From Adhaeribacter soli (GTDB taxonomy: Bacteria; Bacteroidota; Bacteroidia; Cytophagales; Hymenobacteraceae): a stretch of 64,000 nt of DNA. Both the position numbers and the translations under genes were made by a program. The notes under the pieces were generated by a model, which did not search any database, was not told the DNA's origin, and saw only the letters and a program-made list of their open reading frames with translations. Positions 32,149 through 39,597 of this stretch are shown piece by piece. Within the stretch, counting starts at the first letter, position 1; each line of letters starts with the position of its first letter. The stretch covers positions 310,001 through 374,000 of the forward strand of contig NZ_VTWT01000005.1 of NCBI RefSeq assembly GCF_008727925.1. The letters run 5' to 3'.

Positions 32149-32179
32149 CAAAATTAATTGCTTTTTTCAATCTGTCAAA
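32149..32179 (-). promoter_or_regulatory. Consensus promoter of the tRNA-Tyr-Gly-Thr-tuf operon
   Basis: The minus strand has TTTG (complement of 32176-32179), a 19-base spacer and TAATTTTGCAG (box 32149-32156), a perfect match to the Bacteroidota consensus in both boxes and spacing. Expected start is near 32144, about 57 bases ahead of tRNA-Tyr. A second, weaker box TACTTTCGCA lies further upstream at 32249-32256 and may be a tandem promoter. Confidence 0.78.
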
Positions 32180-32314
32180 CTTTTCTGAAAAAATATTTTC
32201 AGGTTTATTTTCGACTGGTTTAAAGTACCGTTTTCCCTTAAACCGATGCGAAAGTACAACTTTTTTCAATAGTTAAAACTACTTGCCTGTTTTTTTTTGA
32301 AAAAATATAGCGTT

Positions 32315-34900
32315 TTACTGCATTTGCTTATAAATCCGCTGTAACCTTTCGTCTTTTTCGTTGTTTCTGATCGTTTTCAGGCGTTCCTGCACCCCGTGTT
32401 CGTCGGCCAAAAGCGTTAGCGCCTGATAACCGGCCAGGCGTACATAATACGCATTATGGGTCTTTGCCAGGTTTTCGATCGCGTTTATTCCGTTCTGACG
32501 TTCGGGATTTTCCACTTTATATAAGTAAGCGGCAAAAGCCGGCAGAAAAGAAGTTAATGCCGGACCGGAAAGGCGGGTCAGTTGCTTTTCAAACCAGGGG
32601 TATTCGGTGCCTTCGCCGTGGCGGGCATAGAAAGATGCGAGGGCGGCTACTACTTCTTCGCTTTCTGTATTTTTTAAATTCTTGAGCTTTGTCTGGTAAG
32701 GCTGCACATTCTCCTGGGAAATCAACGCATCTACGCCGGCCGAGACTACGGTGTAAGAACTATCCTGCAGGGCTTTTTCGAAAACAGGGAGATAAGCCGG
32801 ATCTTTGAAACTGGCCAGCGTAGCGATGGCATCGGCGCGAACGGAGGTCTTTGGGTCCTTTAAAGCTATTTCGCGGATCCTTTGCTTTACCGGGTTGTAT
32901 TCAGGAGCGGAAAAGTCTTTGGCGCCCTCCTTTTCGTTGTTGAAGCGGCGGGTAGTTAAATTATAGTTCGTAACGGCCTGGCTGCGGATAAGCCAGAATT
33001 TATCGTTGAGGGCATTTTGCAGCAGTTTCTGTACTTCCGGTTCCGAGGTTTTGGCAGTAAGTGCCTGCAGGGCCTGCAATCTTGGAACTGCTTTGCCGGC
33101 GTGGTAGTACTGGTAAATGAGTTCGGCCGGACTTTTCTCGTGCTGAAGCGTACCGAGCAGCTGCGCTTCGGCATCTACCAAAACCAACTGGGGCTGGGCG
33201 GCGGCAGGCAGTTCGAACGTCTGGTTTGCTTTGGTAATGGTGATCGGGTGTTCGGTTTTCTGGTTATTGGTCCATACGACCACCTTCAGGGGCAGCTTAT
33301 ATATAGGAGTGAAAGTTGAATCCTGGGTTTGCTGAATATTTAAAATCACCTTGCCGTTGGCGTATTGCTGCGAAACCTTCAGCTGCGGATGGCCCGGCTG
33401 CAGGAACCATTGATCGAAAAACCAGTTCAGGTCTTCGCCGGTAACTTCTTCGAAAGCTAATCTTAAGTTGTGGATTTCTACGGTTTTGAATTTATTCTCT
33501 ACCAGGTATTTCTTTAAAGAGGCAAAAAAAGCTTCGTCGCCGACGTATTTGCGGAGCATGTGCATGACGCGGGAGCCTTTCTGATAAGAATGCCGGTCAA
33601 ACATGTCTTCTTTATCCTGGTAATGGTAGCGGATCAGGGGTACTTGTTTGGTTTCGGCTTCGCGGAGGTAGCTTTTCAGATCGTTGTTCAGGGCCAGGTC
33701 GGCTTCGTCTACCCCTAATTTATGCTCGAACCACAGGTATTCGCCGTAGGTGGCCAGACTTTCGTTCAGGGGCAGGTTGCTCCAGCTTTCGGTAGTTACC
33801 AAGTCGCCGAACCATTGGTGGAAAAGCTCGTGGGCAATAATTTCGTCCATGCTGTGGTCGAGCAGTTCGCGGTTGGTAAGCTGCACAAATTCCCCGAACA
33901 CGCTGGCCGACGTATTTTCCATGGCGCCGGAAACGTAATCGCGCACCACTACCTGGGCGTATTTCTCCCAGGGATATTCTACCCCTAGTTTCTGGCTGAA
34001 AAAGGTTAGCATTTCCGGGGTATTGCCGAAGATGCCTTTGGCGCTGTTCTTATATTTAGGCTCTACGTAATAATCGATGTCTTTATTTTTCCAGGTATCG
34101 CGCACTACCGCAAATTCGCCAATGGCCATCATGGTGAGGTAAGGCGCGTGCGGCAGTTCCATTTTCCAGTAATCGGTGCGGGTGCCGTTGGCGTTATTTT
34201 TCGAGTAGATAAGGGTTCCGTTGGAAAGCGTTTTGAAATTCTTCTCAATGGTAATATAAAGCTCCTGGGTCATCTTCTCGTTCGGCGAATCGATGGTCGG
34301 GAACCAGCAGGAACTGGCTTCGGTTTCGCCCTGTGTCCAGATCTGGCGGGGTTTGTCTTTCTCCTCCCCTAGCGGATTAATAAAATACAGACCTTTGTCG
34401 GAAGTGATTGCTGCCGAGCCCCCGGCTTCCAGTTCGTTGGGTTTGGCTACGTAGTTAATATAAACTTCGTATTTCTGATCGCGGGTGTAGGTTTTATCGA
34501 GGGTGATGTTCAGTTTTTTGCCGTCGTAGGTGTATTTCAGCTCTTTCCCGCTGGCCAGTTCTATGCTCTTAATATCGAAGCCTTTGGCATCCAGAATCAG
34601 AGTATTTTGCGGATAAAAATACGGCTTGCAGGTTAAAGTGGCTTCGCCGAGCAGATGCTGCTTTTGCCAGTCGAAGCTGACGCGGAGTTTGGTATGGATG
34701 ATGTCGTTGAGCTGGGTGCGGGAAGGCTGGTACGGAGCCGGTTTTGGCACCCATTCCGGTACGGTTTTTTGCTTTTCAGGCGCGGTTATAATTCCTAGAG
34801 AAGCATTGTTTTGATTTGTACCCGGTTTGGCAGTTTTACAGCCCGAAAGCATACCGGTTGCCACTGCGAAACTTATTACCGCAAAAGCCTTCAAATTCAT
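32315..34900 (-). CDS. M1-family aminopeptidase, lipoprotein, with HEAT-like C-terminus
   Basis: The 861-residue protein starts with a lipoprotein signal (MNLKAFAVISFAVATGMLSGCK, Cys21 lipobox). The M1 core has the substrate-binding GAMEN motif (about residue 322) and the zinc site HELFHQWFGDLVTTESWSNLPLNESL (about 356-381), which gives HExxH plus the third Glu. The last 250 or so residues look like HEAT-type helical repeats (KDPKTSVRADAIATLASF and similar). It removes N-terminal residues from peptides, probably in the periplasm or at the outer membrane. It is monocistronic and divergent from the biotin-carrier gene. Confidence 0.93.
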   Translation of the reverse strand: MNLKAFAVISFAVATGMLSGCKTAKPGTNQNNASLGIITAPEKQKTVPEWVPKPAPYQPSRTQLNDIIHTKLRVSFDWQKQHLLGEATLTCKPYFYPQNTLILDAKGFDIKSIELASGKELKYTYDGKKLNITLDKTYTRDQKYEVYINYVAKPNELEAGGSAAITSDKGLYFINPLGEEKDKPRQIWTQGETEASSCWFPTIDSPNEKMTQELYITIEKNFKTLSNGTLIYSKNNANGTRTDYWKMELPHAPYLTMMAIGEFAVVRDTWKNKDIDYYVEPKYKNSAKGIFGNTPEMLTFFSQKLGVEYPWEKYAQVVVRDYVSGAMENTSASVFGEFVQLTNRELLDHSMDEIIAHELFHQWFGDLVTTESWSNLPLNESLATYGEYLWFEHKLGVDEADLALNNDLKSYLREAETKQVPLIRYHYQDKEDMFDRHSYQKGSRVMHMLRKYVGDEAFFASLKKYLVENKFKTVEIHNLRLAFEEVTGEDLNWFFDQWFLQPGHPQLKVSQQYANGKVILNIQQTQDSTFTPIYKLPLKVVVWTNNQKTEHPITITKANQTFELPAAAQPQLVLVDAEAQLLGTLQHEKSPAELIYQYYHAGKAVPRLQALQALTAKTSEPEVQKLLQNALNDKFWLIRSQAVTNYNLTTRRFNNEKEGAKDFSAPEYNPVKQRIREIALKDPKTSVRADAIATLASFKDPAYLPVFEKALQDSSYTVVSAGVDALISQENVQPYQTKLKNLKNTESEEVVAALASFYARHGEGTEYPWFEKQLTRLSGPALTSFLPAFAAYLYKVENPERQNGINAIENLAKTHNAYYVRLAGYQALTLLADEHGVQERLKTIRNNEKDERLQRIYKQMQ

Positions 34901-34979
34901 AGCGAAATCCTTAAATTTGCCTCAATTTGGGAAATTCCCTTCGAAATCCCGCAATTTCAAGCTTTAAACTTACCCGAAT

Positions 34980-35474
34980 ATGCTGCAGGTAAAATCCGGC
35001 GATACTTCCTGGCAGGTAGATAACAAACAAGGCAACCTGCTTTTGAACGGCGAACCGTTCAACTGGGACCTGGTTCAGATCGATGCCAACCGCTTTCATA
35101 TTATTAAAGACAACGTTTCGTATTCGGCCGAACTGGTAGAAGCTGATTATAAAGCCAAAACCTTCACCCTGAAAATTAACGGTACGCTGCACACGGTTTC
35201 GGTAAAAGACCGTTTCGATCTGCTGCTTGCCCAGATGGGCATGAGCGATGCCACCGAGAAAAAGTTCAACGACATTAAAGCGCCGATGCCGGGCCTGGTA
35301 ATCGACATTAAAGTAAAACCGGGCGACGAGGTGAAAAAAGGCGACCAGATCCTGGTACTGGAGGCGATGAAGATGGAAAACATCCTGAAATCTCCGGGCG
35401 ACGGCGTGGTGAAAGCCATTAAGGTGAACGTGAAGGACAACGTGGAAAAAGGCCAGGTGCTGCTGGAATTTTAA
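34980..35474 (+). CDS. Biotin carboxyl carrier (biotin/lipoyl attachment) protein
   Basis: The 164-residue protein ends in a biotinyl domain with the modification motif VLEAMKMENILKSPGDG (about residues 125-141); the second Lys of the AMKM sequence is the biotin site. Before it lies GLVIDIKVKPGDEVKKGDQI. The N-terminal half (about 90 residues) is an unshared beta-rich region typical of the carrier subunits of acyl-CoA (propionyl- or methylmalonyl-type) carboxylases. No carboxylase genes are adjacent, so the partner is elsewhere. Substrate is inferred only. Confidence 0.85.
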   Translation: MLQVKSGDTSWQVDNKQGNLLLNGEPFNWDLVQIDANRFHIIKDNVSYSAELVEADYKAKTFTLKINGTLHTVSVKDRFDLLLAQMGMSDATEKKFNDIKAPMPGLVIDIKVKPGDEVKKGDQILVLEAMKMENILKSPGDGVVKAIKVNVKDNVEKGQVLLEF

Positions 35475-35476
35475 GC

Positions 35477-35515
35477 TCGACTGTTCGATTGTTCGATATT
35501 CGATTGTTCGACTTT
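35477..35515. repeat. Short TTCGATTG tandem repeat
   Basis: The sequence after the biotin-carrier stop is built from TTCGATTG/TTCGAC units and is followed by three TGATTGT units (to about 35540). The 17-mer TTCGATTGTTCGACTTT at 35499-35515 recurs exactly at 36564-36580, downstream of pyrH. Confidence 0.7.
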
Positions 35516-35563
35516 GGAATTGTTGATTGTTGATTGTTGGATCGGACAATTATTGCAGGCATT

Positions 35564-35705
35564 AATTTGCCCCGGCCTTTAGGCCGGGGATAAAAGCAAA
35601 CCGATTCTGGCTTTAGCCGAACTTTTTAGCTTGAATTACTATTAGGATTAGGCTAAAGCCAAAAAATCTGATTTACTATACCCCGGCCTGAAGACCGGGG
35701 CAATT
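35564..35705. repeat. Nested palindromic intergenic element before pyrH
   Basis: A 142-bp symmetric element. The outer arms AATT-TGCCCC and GGGGC-AATT flank two hairpins, CCCCGGCC-TTTA-GGCCGGGG (35570-35589) and CCCCGGCC-TGAA-GACCGGGG (35681-35700). Inside them GGCTTTAGCC (35609-35618) faces GGCTAAAGCC (35651-35660). This layout resembles the paired REP elements mobilised by REP-associated (RAYT) transposases in other bacteria. No transposase is present here. Confidence 0.8.
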
Positions 35706-35810
35706 CAAAAAAACTGAAGAAATACGGTAAGAATTTCGGGTTGCAAACTGTTAATGATCTGAACAGCAAAACCAGGCAGATTTATTTAGAAACTATAAAA
35801 CAGATATAAA

Positions 35811-36539
35811 GTGAAATATAAGCGGATCTTACTGAAGTTAAGCGGCGAATCGCTGATGGGTGAACAAAACTACGGCATCGACCCGAACCGCCTGGTAGAA
35901 TATTCGGCCGAAATAAAATCGGTAGTGGATATGGGCGTGCAGGTGGCCATTGTAATTGGCGGCGGCAACATTTACCGCGGCATGCAGGCCGAAGAAGTTG
36001 GTCTGGACCGCGTACAAGGCGATTACATGGGAATGCTGGCTACCGTGATCAATAGTATGGCCTTACAGAGTGCGCTGGAAAAAATTAACGTAAATACCCG
36101 TTTGCTTTCCGGTATCAACATTCAGCAGGTTTGTGAGCCTTATATTCGTCGCCGGGCCATGCGCCACCTGGAAAAAGGCCGCGTGGTAATTTTCGGTGCC
36201 GGCATTGGCAGCCCTTACTTTACCACCGATTCGGCAGCGAGCTTACGGGCGATTGAAATTGAAGCCGATGTGGTATTGAAAGGTACGCGCGTAGACGGCA
36301 TTTATACTGCCGACCCGGAGAAAGATCCGAAAGCGACCCGTTATACCAACATTACCTTTCAGGAAGTTTTCGAAAAAGACCTGAACGTAATGGATATGAC
36401 TGCCTTTACGCTCTGCAAAGAAAATAACCTGCCGATCATCGTATTCGACATGAACAAGAAAGGCAACTTGAGCAAAGTGCTGGACGGCGAAGAAATTGGT
36501 ACGCTGGTAAGCATGGAACCTACCGAGCAGCCGATTTAA
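35811..36539 (+). CDS. pyrH: UMP kinase
   Basis: The 242-residue amino-acid-kinase-fold protein starts with GTG ([21 protein letters not shown]) and contains [13 protein letters not shown] near residues 44-56 and the family text [30 protein letters not shown]. It phosphorylates UMP to UDP. It precedes frr by 126 bases, a conserved bacterial pairing. The GTG start at 35811 is supported by homologous N-terminal text starting right there. Confidence 0.97.
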   Translation: MKYKRILLKLSGESLMGEQNYGIDPNRLVEYSAEIKSVVDMGVQVAIVIGGGNIYRGMQAEEVGLDRVQGDYMGMLATVINSMALQSALEKINVNTRLLSGINIQQVCEPYIRRRAMRHLEKGRVVIFGAGIGSPYFTTDSAASLRAIEIEADVVLKGTRVDGIYTADPEKDPKATRYTNITFQEVFEKDLNVMDMTAFTLCKENNLPIIVFDMNKKGNLSKVLDGEEIGTLVSMEPTEQPI

Positions 36540-36665
36540 TTTCGAATTTTCGACCGTCAGATTTTCGATTGTTCGACTTTTTGGTGCATTTTTGCTACTG
36601 TTTCGGCACAAGCCGGAAACCATTAAATAAAATTTGAGTTTACTACGCTATTTAAATAGAATAAG

Positions 36666-37229
36666 ATGACCGAAGAAATTAAGATGTATTTAGACGACGC
36701 CGAAGAATCGATGCAAAAGGCGTTGAACCATACCGGAATTGAATTAACTAAGATCCGTGCGGGCAAAGCTTCGCCGGCCATGGTAGAAGACATTCGTGTG
36801 GATTATTACGGTACACCAACCCCAATTTCTCAAGTTGCCAACGTAACTACGCCCGATGCCCGTACTTTAATGATTAAGCCATGGGAGAAAAACATGCTGG
36901 GCGAAATAAACAAAGCCATTAAGAACAGCGACCTGGGCCTGGCGCCTATGCAGGAAGCCGACGGCATTCGCCTGAACATTCCGGCTTTAACCGAGCAACG
37001 CCGCCGCGACCTGGTAAAACAGGTGAAAAATGAAACCGAAAGCGGTAAAGTGCGCATCCGTAATGTTCGCAAAGACGTGAACGATTCCCTGAAAAAGCTT
37101 TTGAAAGATGGCGCTGCCGAAGATGCCATTAAGGATGCGGAAGCCAAAGTCCAGAAATTAACCGACGCTTACATTGTGAAAGTAGACGAACTGCTGAGCA
37201 AGAAAGAAGCGGAGATCATGACTATCTAG
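36666..37229 (+). CDS. frr: Ribosome recycling factor
   Basis: The 187-residue protein has the three-helix bundle text IRAGKASPAMVEDIRVDYYGTPTPISQVANVTTPDARTLMIKPWEK and LTEQRRRDLVKQVKNETESGKVRIRNVRKDVND. With EF-G it splits the post-termination ribosome. Length is normal (about 185). A strong terminator follows at 37268-37302. Confidence 0.98.
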   Translation: MTEEIKMYLDDAEESMQKALNHTGIELTKIRAGKASPAMVEDIRVDYYGTPTPISQVANVTTPDARTLMIKPWEKNMLGEINKAIKNSDLGLAPMQEADGIRLNIPALTEQRRRDLVKQVKNETESGKVRIRNVRKDVNDSLKKLLKDGAAEDAIKDAEAKVQKLTDAYIVKVDELLSKKEAEIMTI

Positions 37230-37267
37230 ACACAGGTAGCAAGACTTAAGTATCAAGACTTCATCAA

Positions 37268-37302
37268 CAAAAAAGCCTTTCAGCGTGCTGAAAGGCTTTT
37301 TT
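37268..37302 (+). terminator. Terminator after frr
   Basis: AAAAAAGCCTTTCAG pairs perfectly with CTGAAAGGCTTTTTT over the 4-base loop CGTG. It lies 39 bases past the frr stop and would end pyrH-frr transcription. Confidence 0.92.
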
Positions 37303-37382
37303 GTTTGATCGTATTTTTTTTTGCTGTAAGCCAAAGCCTGCTTCAATTTATATTCATAAGGAATCAGTTTCTTTAGCAAATA

Positions 37383-37427
37383 AAAAAACCTGCTGTTTGC
37401 GGATAGACCACAGACAGCAGGTTTTTT
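37383..37427 (-). terminator. Terminator after nadD
   Basis: AAAAAACCTGCTGT pairs with ACAGCAGGTTTTTT around an 18-base loop, 27 bases after the nadD stop on the minus strand. It would close the sigma/anti-sigma/gmk/nadD transcript. Confidence 0.85.
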
Positions 37428-37453
37428 GTTTATTTAATAGCGTTTCTAGTTTC

Positions 37454-38026
37454 CTATACCCAGAACTTTTTCAGTTTAATGTAATTCTCTACGCTTTCCG
37501 GCACTAAATACCGGATCGATCTGCCGGCTTTTACCGTTTCGCGGATGAAGGTGGCGGAAAGATCCAGGTTGGGCGCGGGCACCAGTTTTACTTTTGGGTG
37601 GCTTTTCAGTACGGTTTCGGCCGTGCGGCTGCGCGGGTAAACGTATATTTCGTGATTGGCCAGGAGCTGCTCGTAGTTTTTCCACTTCGGCAGCGTGGGC
37701 AGGTTGTCTTCGCCCATAATGAGGGCAAATTCGTAGCTGGGGTAACGTTGCTGCAAATAGGCCAGCGTATCGATGGTGTAGCTGGGCCGCGGCATGTTGA
37801 ACTCGATGTCGGTGGCATTAAGCGCGGCATTATCATCTATTGCCAGGCGCACCATTTGCAGGCGGTCCTGCTCGTGCAGCAGCGTATGGCTTTGCTTGAA
37901 CGGATTCTGAGGCGACACAACGAACCAGACCTGTTTGAGGTCGGTGTTCTGGGCCATGTAGTTTGCAATAATAAGATGGCCGATGTGAACGGGATTAAAG
38001 GAACCGAACAACAAGCCTACTTTCAT
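37454..38026 (-). CDS. nadD: Nicotinate-nucleotide adenylyltransferase
   Basis: The 190-residue nucleotidyltransferase starts MKVGLLFGSFNPVHIGHLIIANYM, with the GxFxPxHxGH ATP-binding motif, and ends with the ISSTxxR-type motif as LSATFIRETVKAGRSIRYLVPESVENYI. It makes nicotinate adenine dinucleotide in NAD synthesis. Its start overlaps the gmk stop by 4 bases, so the two are translationally coupled. Confidence 0.95.
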   Translation of the reverse strand: MKVGLLFGSFNPVHIGHLIIANYMAQNTDLKQVWFVVSPQNPFKQSHTLLHEQDRLQMVRLAIDDNAALNATDIEFNMPRPSYTIDTLAYLQQRYPSYEFALIMGEDNLPTLPKWKNYEQLLANHEIYVYPRSRTAETVLKSHPKVKLVPAPNLDLSATFIRETVKAGRSIRYLVPESVENYIKLKKFWV

Positions 38027-38607
38027 ACAATGGCTTCTTCGGAGGTCAGGAAATCGTTCACCAGTTTTTCGGCTTCGCCAAAGGCTTTTTCCAGGTCGTC
38101 GTTTACAATTACGCGGTCGAACTTGTTTTCGAAACTAAGCTCGAACTTGGCTTTGAACACCCGACTGGAAATGCTGGAAGCGGAATCGGTGGCACGGGCT
38201 TCGAGGCGTTTGGCCAGCTCTTCTACCGAAGGCGGTTTCACGAAAATAGCCAGTGCGCGGTCTTTGTAGAAATTCTTTATAGCGAGGCCTCCCTTTACAT
38301 CTACATCCAGAATGGCGTGTTTGCCCAGGCTCCAGATGCGTTCTATTTCGGATTTCAGCGTGCCGTAAAAAGCGCCTTCATACACTTCCTCCCATTCTAC
38401 AAAAGCATCTTCTTCGATTCTTTTGCGGAAATCTTCGGGCGTAATGAAGTAGTAATCTTTGCCGTGGGTTTCGTTTCGGCCGCGCTTGTCGCGGGTACAG
38501 GCCGAAATAGAGAAACTGAGCTGCGAATTTACGTTAAGCAGGTGTTTTACAATAGTGGTTTTGCCGGCTCCTGACGGGGCCGAGAAGATAATAATCTTAC
38601 CTTGCAC
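38023..38607 (-). CDS. gmk: Guanylate kinase
   Basis: The 194-residue protein has the P-loop SAPSGAGKTTIVKHLL (about 9-24) and the GMP-binding text SISACTRDKRGRNETHGKDYYFITPEDF. It converts GMP to GDP. It overlaps nadD by 4 bases and lies 6 bases after the anti-sigma gene. In many Bacteroidota a yicC gene adjoins gmk; here yicC is at 62844, about 24 kb away. Confidence 0.96.
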   Translation of the reverse strand: MQGKIIIFSAPSGAGKTTIVKHLLNVNSQLSFSISACTRDKRGRNETHGKDYYFITPEDFRKRIEEDAFVEWEEVYEGAFYGTLKSEIERIWSLGKHAILDVDVKGGLAIKNFYKDRALAIFVKPPSVEELAKRLEARATDSASSISSRVFKAKFELSFENKFDRVIVNDDLEKAFGEAEKLVNDFLTSEEAIV

Positions 38608-38613
38608 GCGGGA

Positions 38614-38889
38614 TTAAACGGTTTCTTGAACGATCTTTTTGATGGTGGAGATCAAACTGGCAGGCGCATCTTTTCTTTTTACGTTCAGCTTCAGGAAGTC
38701 TTTGAGCATTTTCTGGTGCCGGTGCGCTTCGAAGCAGTTTGCACATTCTTCCAGGTGCTTGTAAAAATAGGTCTGGTCGTCGGACGTTGCCTCGTCGTCG
38801 ATAATCATTTCGAGGATGCTGATGATCTTCTGACAGTCATCGCTTGCGGCAGTCACGTCGCCTTTCAGTTCGGTAGTAGTAGTCTCCAT
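38614..38889 (-). CDS. Zinc-binding (ZAS-type) anti-sigma factor
   Basis: The 91-residue soluble protein has no membrane segment. It carries the ligands C19, H45, C49 and C52 (H-LEE-C-AN-C), the HX3CX2C anti-sigma motif. The spacings C-26-H-4-C-3-C equal those of RsrA of Streptomyces (C11, H37, C41, C44). It lies just downstream of an ECF sigma gene and is expected to hold that sigma inactive in the cytoplasm. Redox sensing is an inference from spacing alone. Confidence 0.82.
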   Translation of the reverse strand: METTTTELKGDVTAASDDCQKIISILEMIIDDEATSDDQTYFYKHLEECANCFEAHRHQKMLKDFLKLNVKRKDAPASLISTIKKIVQETV

Positions 38890-38910
38890 ATCGGTGTAAA
38901 TGGTTAAAAT

Positions 38911-39522
38911 TTATTCTTCGGTTTCAGAATCCGCATCGTAGCCCATGGTTCTGGCGTATTTTTCCAACTTCTCCTTCAGGAAATTCCGCGCGCGGTGTAA
39001 GCGGGAGCGGACGGTTCCGATCGGAATATCGAGGATCTTAGCCATTTCTTCGTAGGTAAAACCTTCGAGGTCGCAGAGTATAATTACAGTACGAAAATCT
39101 ACCGGTAAAGAGTTCAATGCGCTGGCAACTTCGTCGCCAATTAATTCCTGCACGGCTTGGGAGCGCATGTCGGAAGTGGCAGCCATTTCGCCCTCGCCTT
39201 CAACATCTTCGGTGTTGTAGTAGCTTTCTACTTCGTTGTAATCTACTTTGGCCGGCTGCTTGCTTTTTTTCCGGAAGTCGTTTATGAACGAATTCTTCAG
39301 GATGCGGAACAGCCAGGCTTTTGCATTAGTTCCTTGCTCGAAATAATCAAAAAAGCGGTAGGCTTTGAGGTAGGTTTCCTGCACCAGGTCGTTGGCGTCG
39401 TCTTCGTCCAGCGTGAGGCGGAAGGCAAAGTTATAGAGCGGTCCGATCACCGGCATGAGCTCGGCTTCGAAACGTCTGTCCTTTTCTTCTTTACTCAGCT
39501 TGTTGGCTTTTTCCTCGCTCAT
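38911..39522 (-). CDS. ECF-type RNA polymerase sigma factor
   Basis: The 203-residue protein has sigma region 2 (IGPLYNFAFRLTLDEDDANDLVQETYLKAYRFFDYFEQGTNAKAWLFRILKN, about residues 26-77) and region 4 (LPVDFRTVIILCDLEGFTYEEMAKILDIPIGTVRSRLHRARNFLKEKL, about 139-186). Regions 1 and 3 are missing, as in ECF sigmas. It pairs with the zinc anti-sigma 21 bases downstream. The operon continues into gmk and nadD. A -7 box TATTTTTGCG lies upstream at 39557-39564. Confidence 0.93.
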   Translation of the reverse strand: MSEEKANKLSKEEKDRRFEAELMPVIGPLYNFAFRLTLDEDDANDLVQETYLKAYRFFDYFEQGTNAKAWLFRILKNSFINDFRKKSKQPAKVDYNEVESYYNTEDVEGEGEMAATSDMRSQAVQELIGDEVASALNSLPVDFRTVIILCDLEGFTYEEMAKILDIPIGTVRSRLHRARNFLKEKLEKYARTMGYDADSETEE

Positions 39523-39556
39523 CTAAATAAATTTTGTAGATTTACACATCTATACG

Positions 39557-39564
39557 CAAAAATA
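39557..39564 (-). promoter_or_regulatory. Candidate promoter (-7 element) of the sigma operon
   Basis: The minus strand reads TATTTTTGCG, matching TAnnTTTG, about 35 bases before the sigma start. No clear TTTG lies at the 19-21 base distance, so the match is partial. It lies between the divergent sigma and O-antigen ligase-like genes. Confidence 0.45.
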
Positions 39565-39597
39565 GAAATTTTAATTATATCGGCTATACAATATTTT

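Noticed and set aside
39157-39597. N-terminal extension of the O-antigen ligase-like frame to 39157
   Set aside because: This part lies antisense to the sigma factor gene and has no membrane or ligase features; the ATG at 39598 gives a normal first membrane segment.
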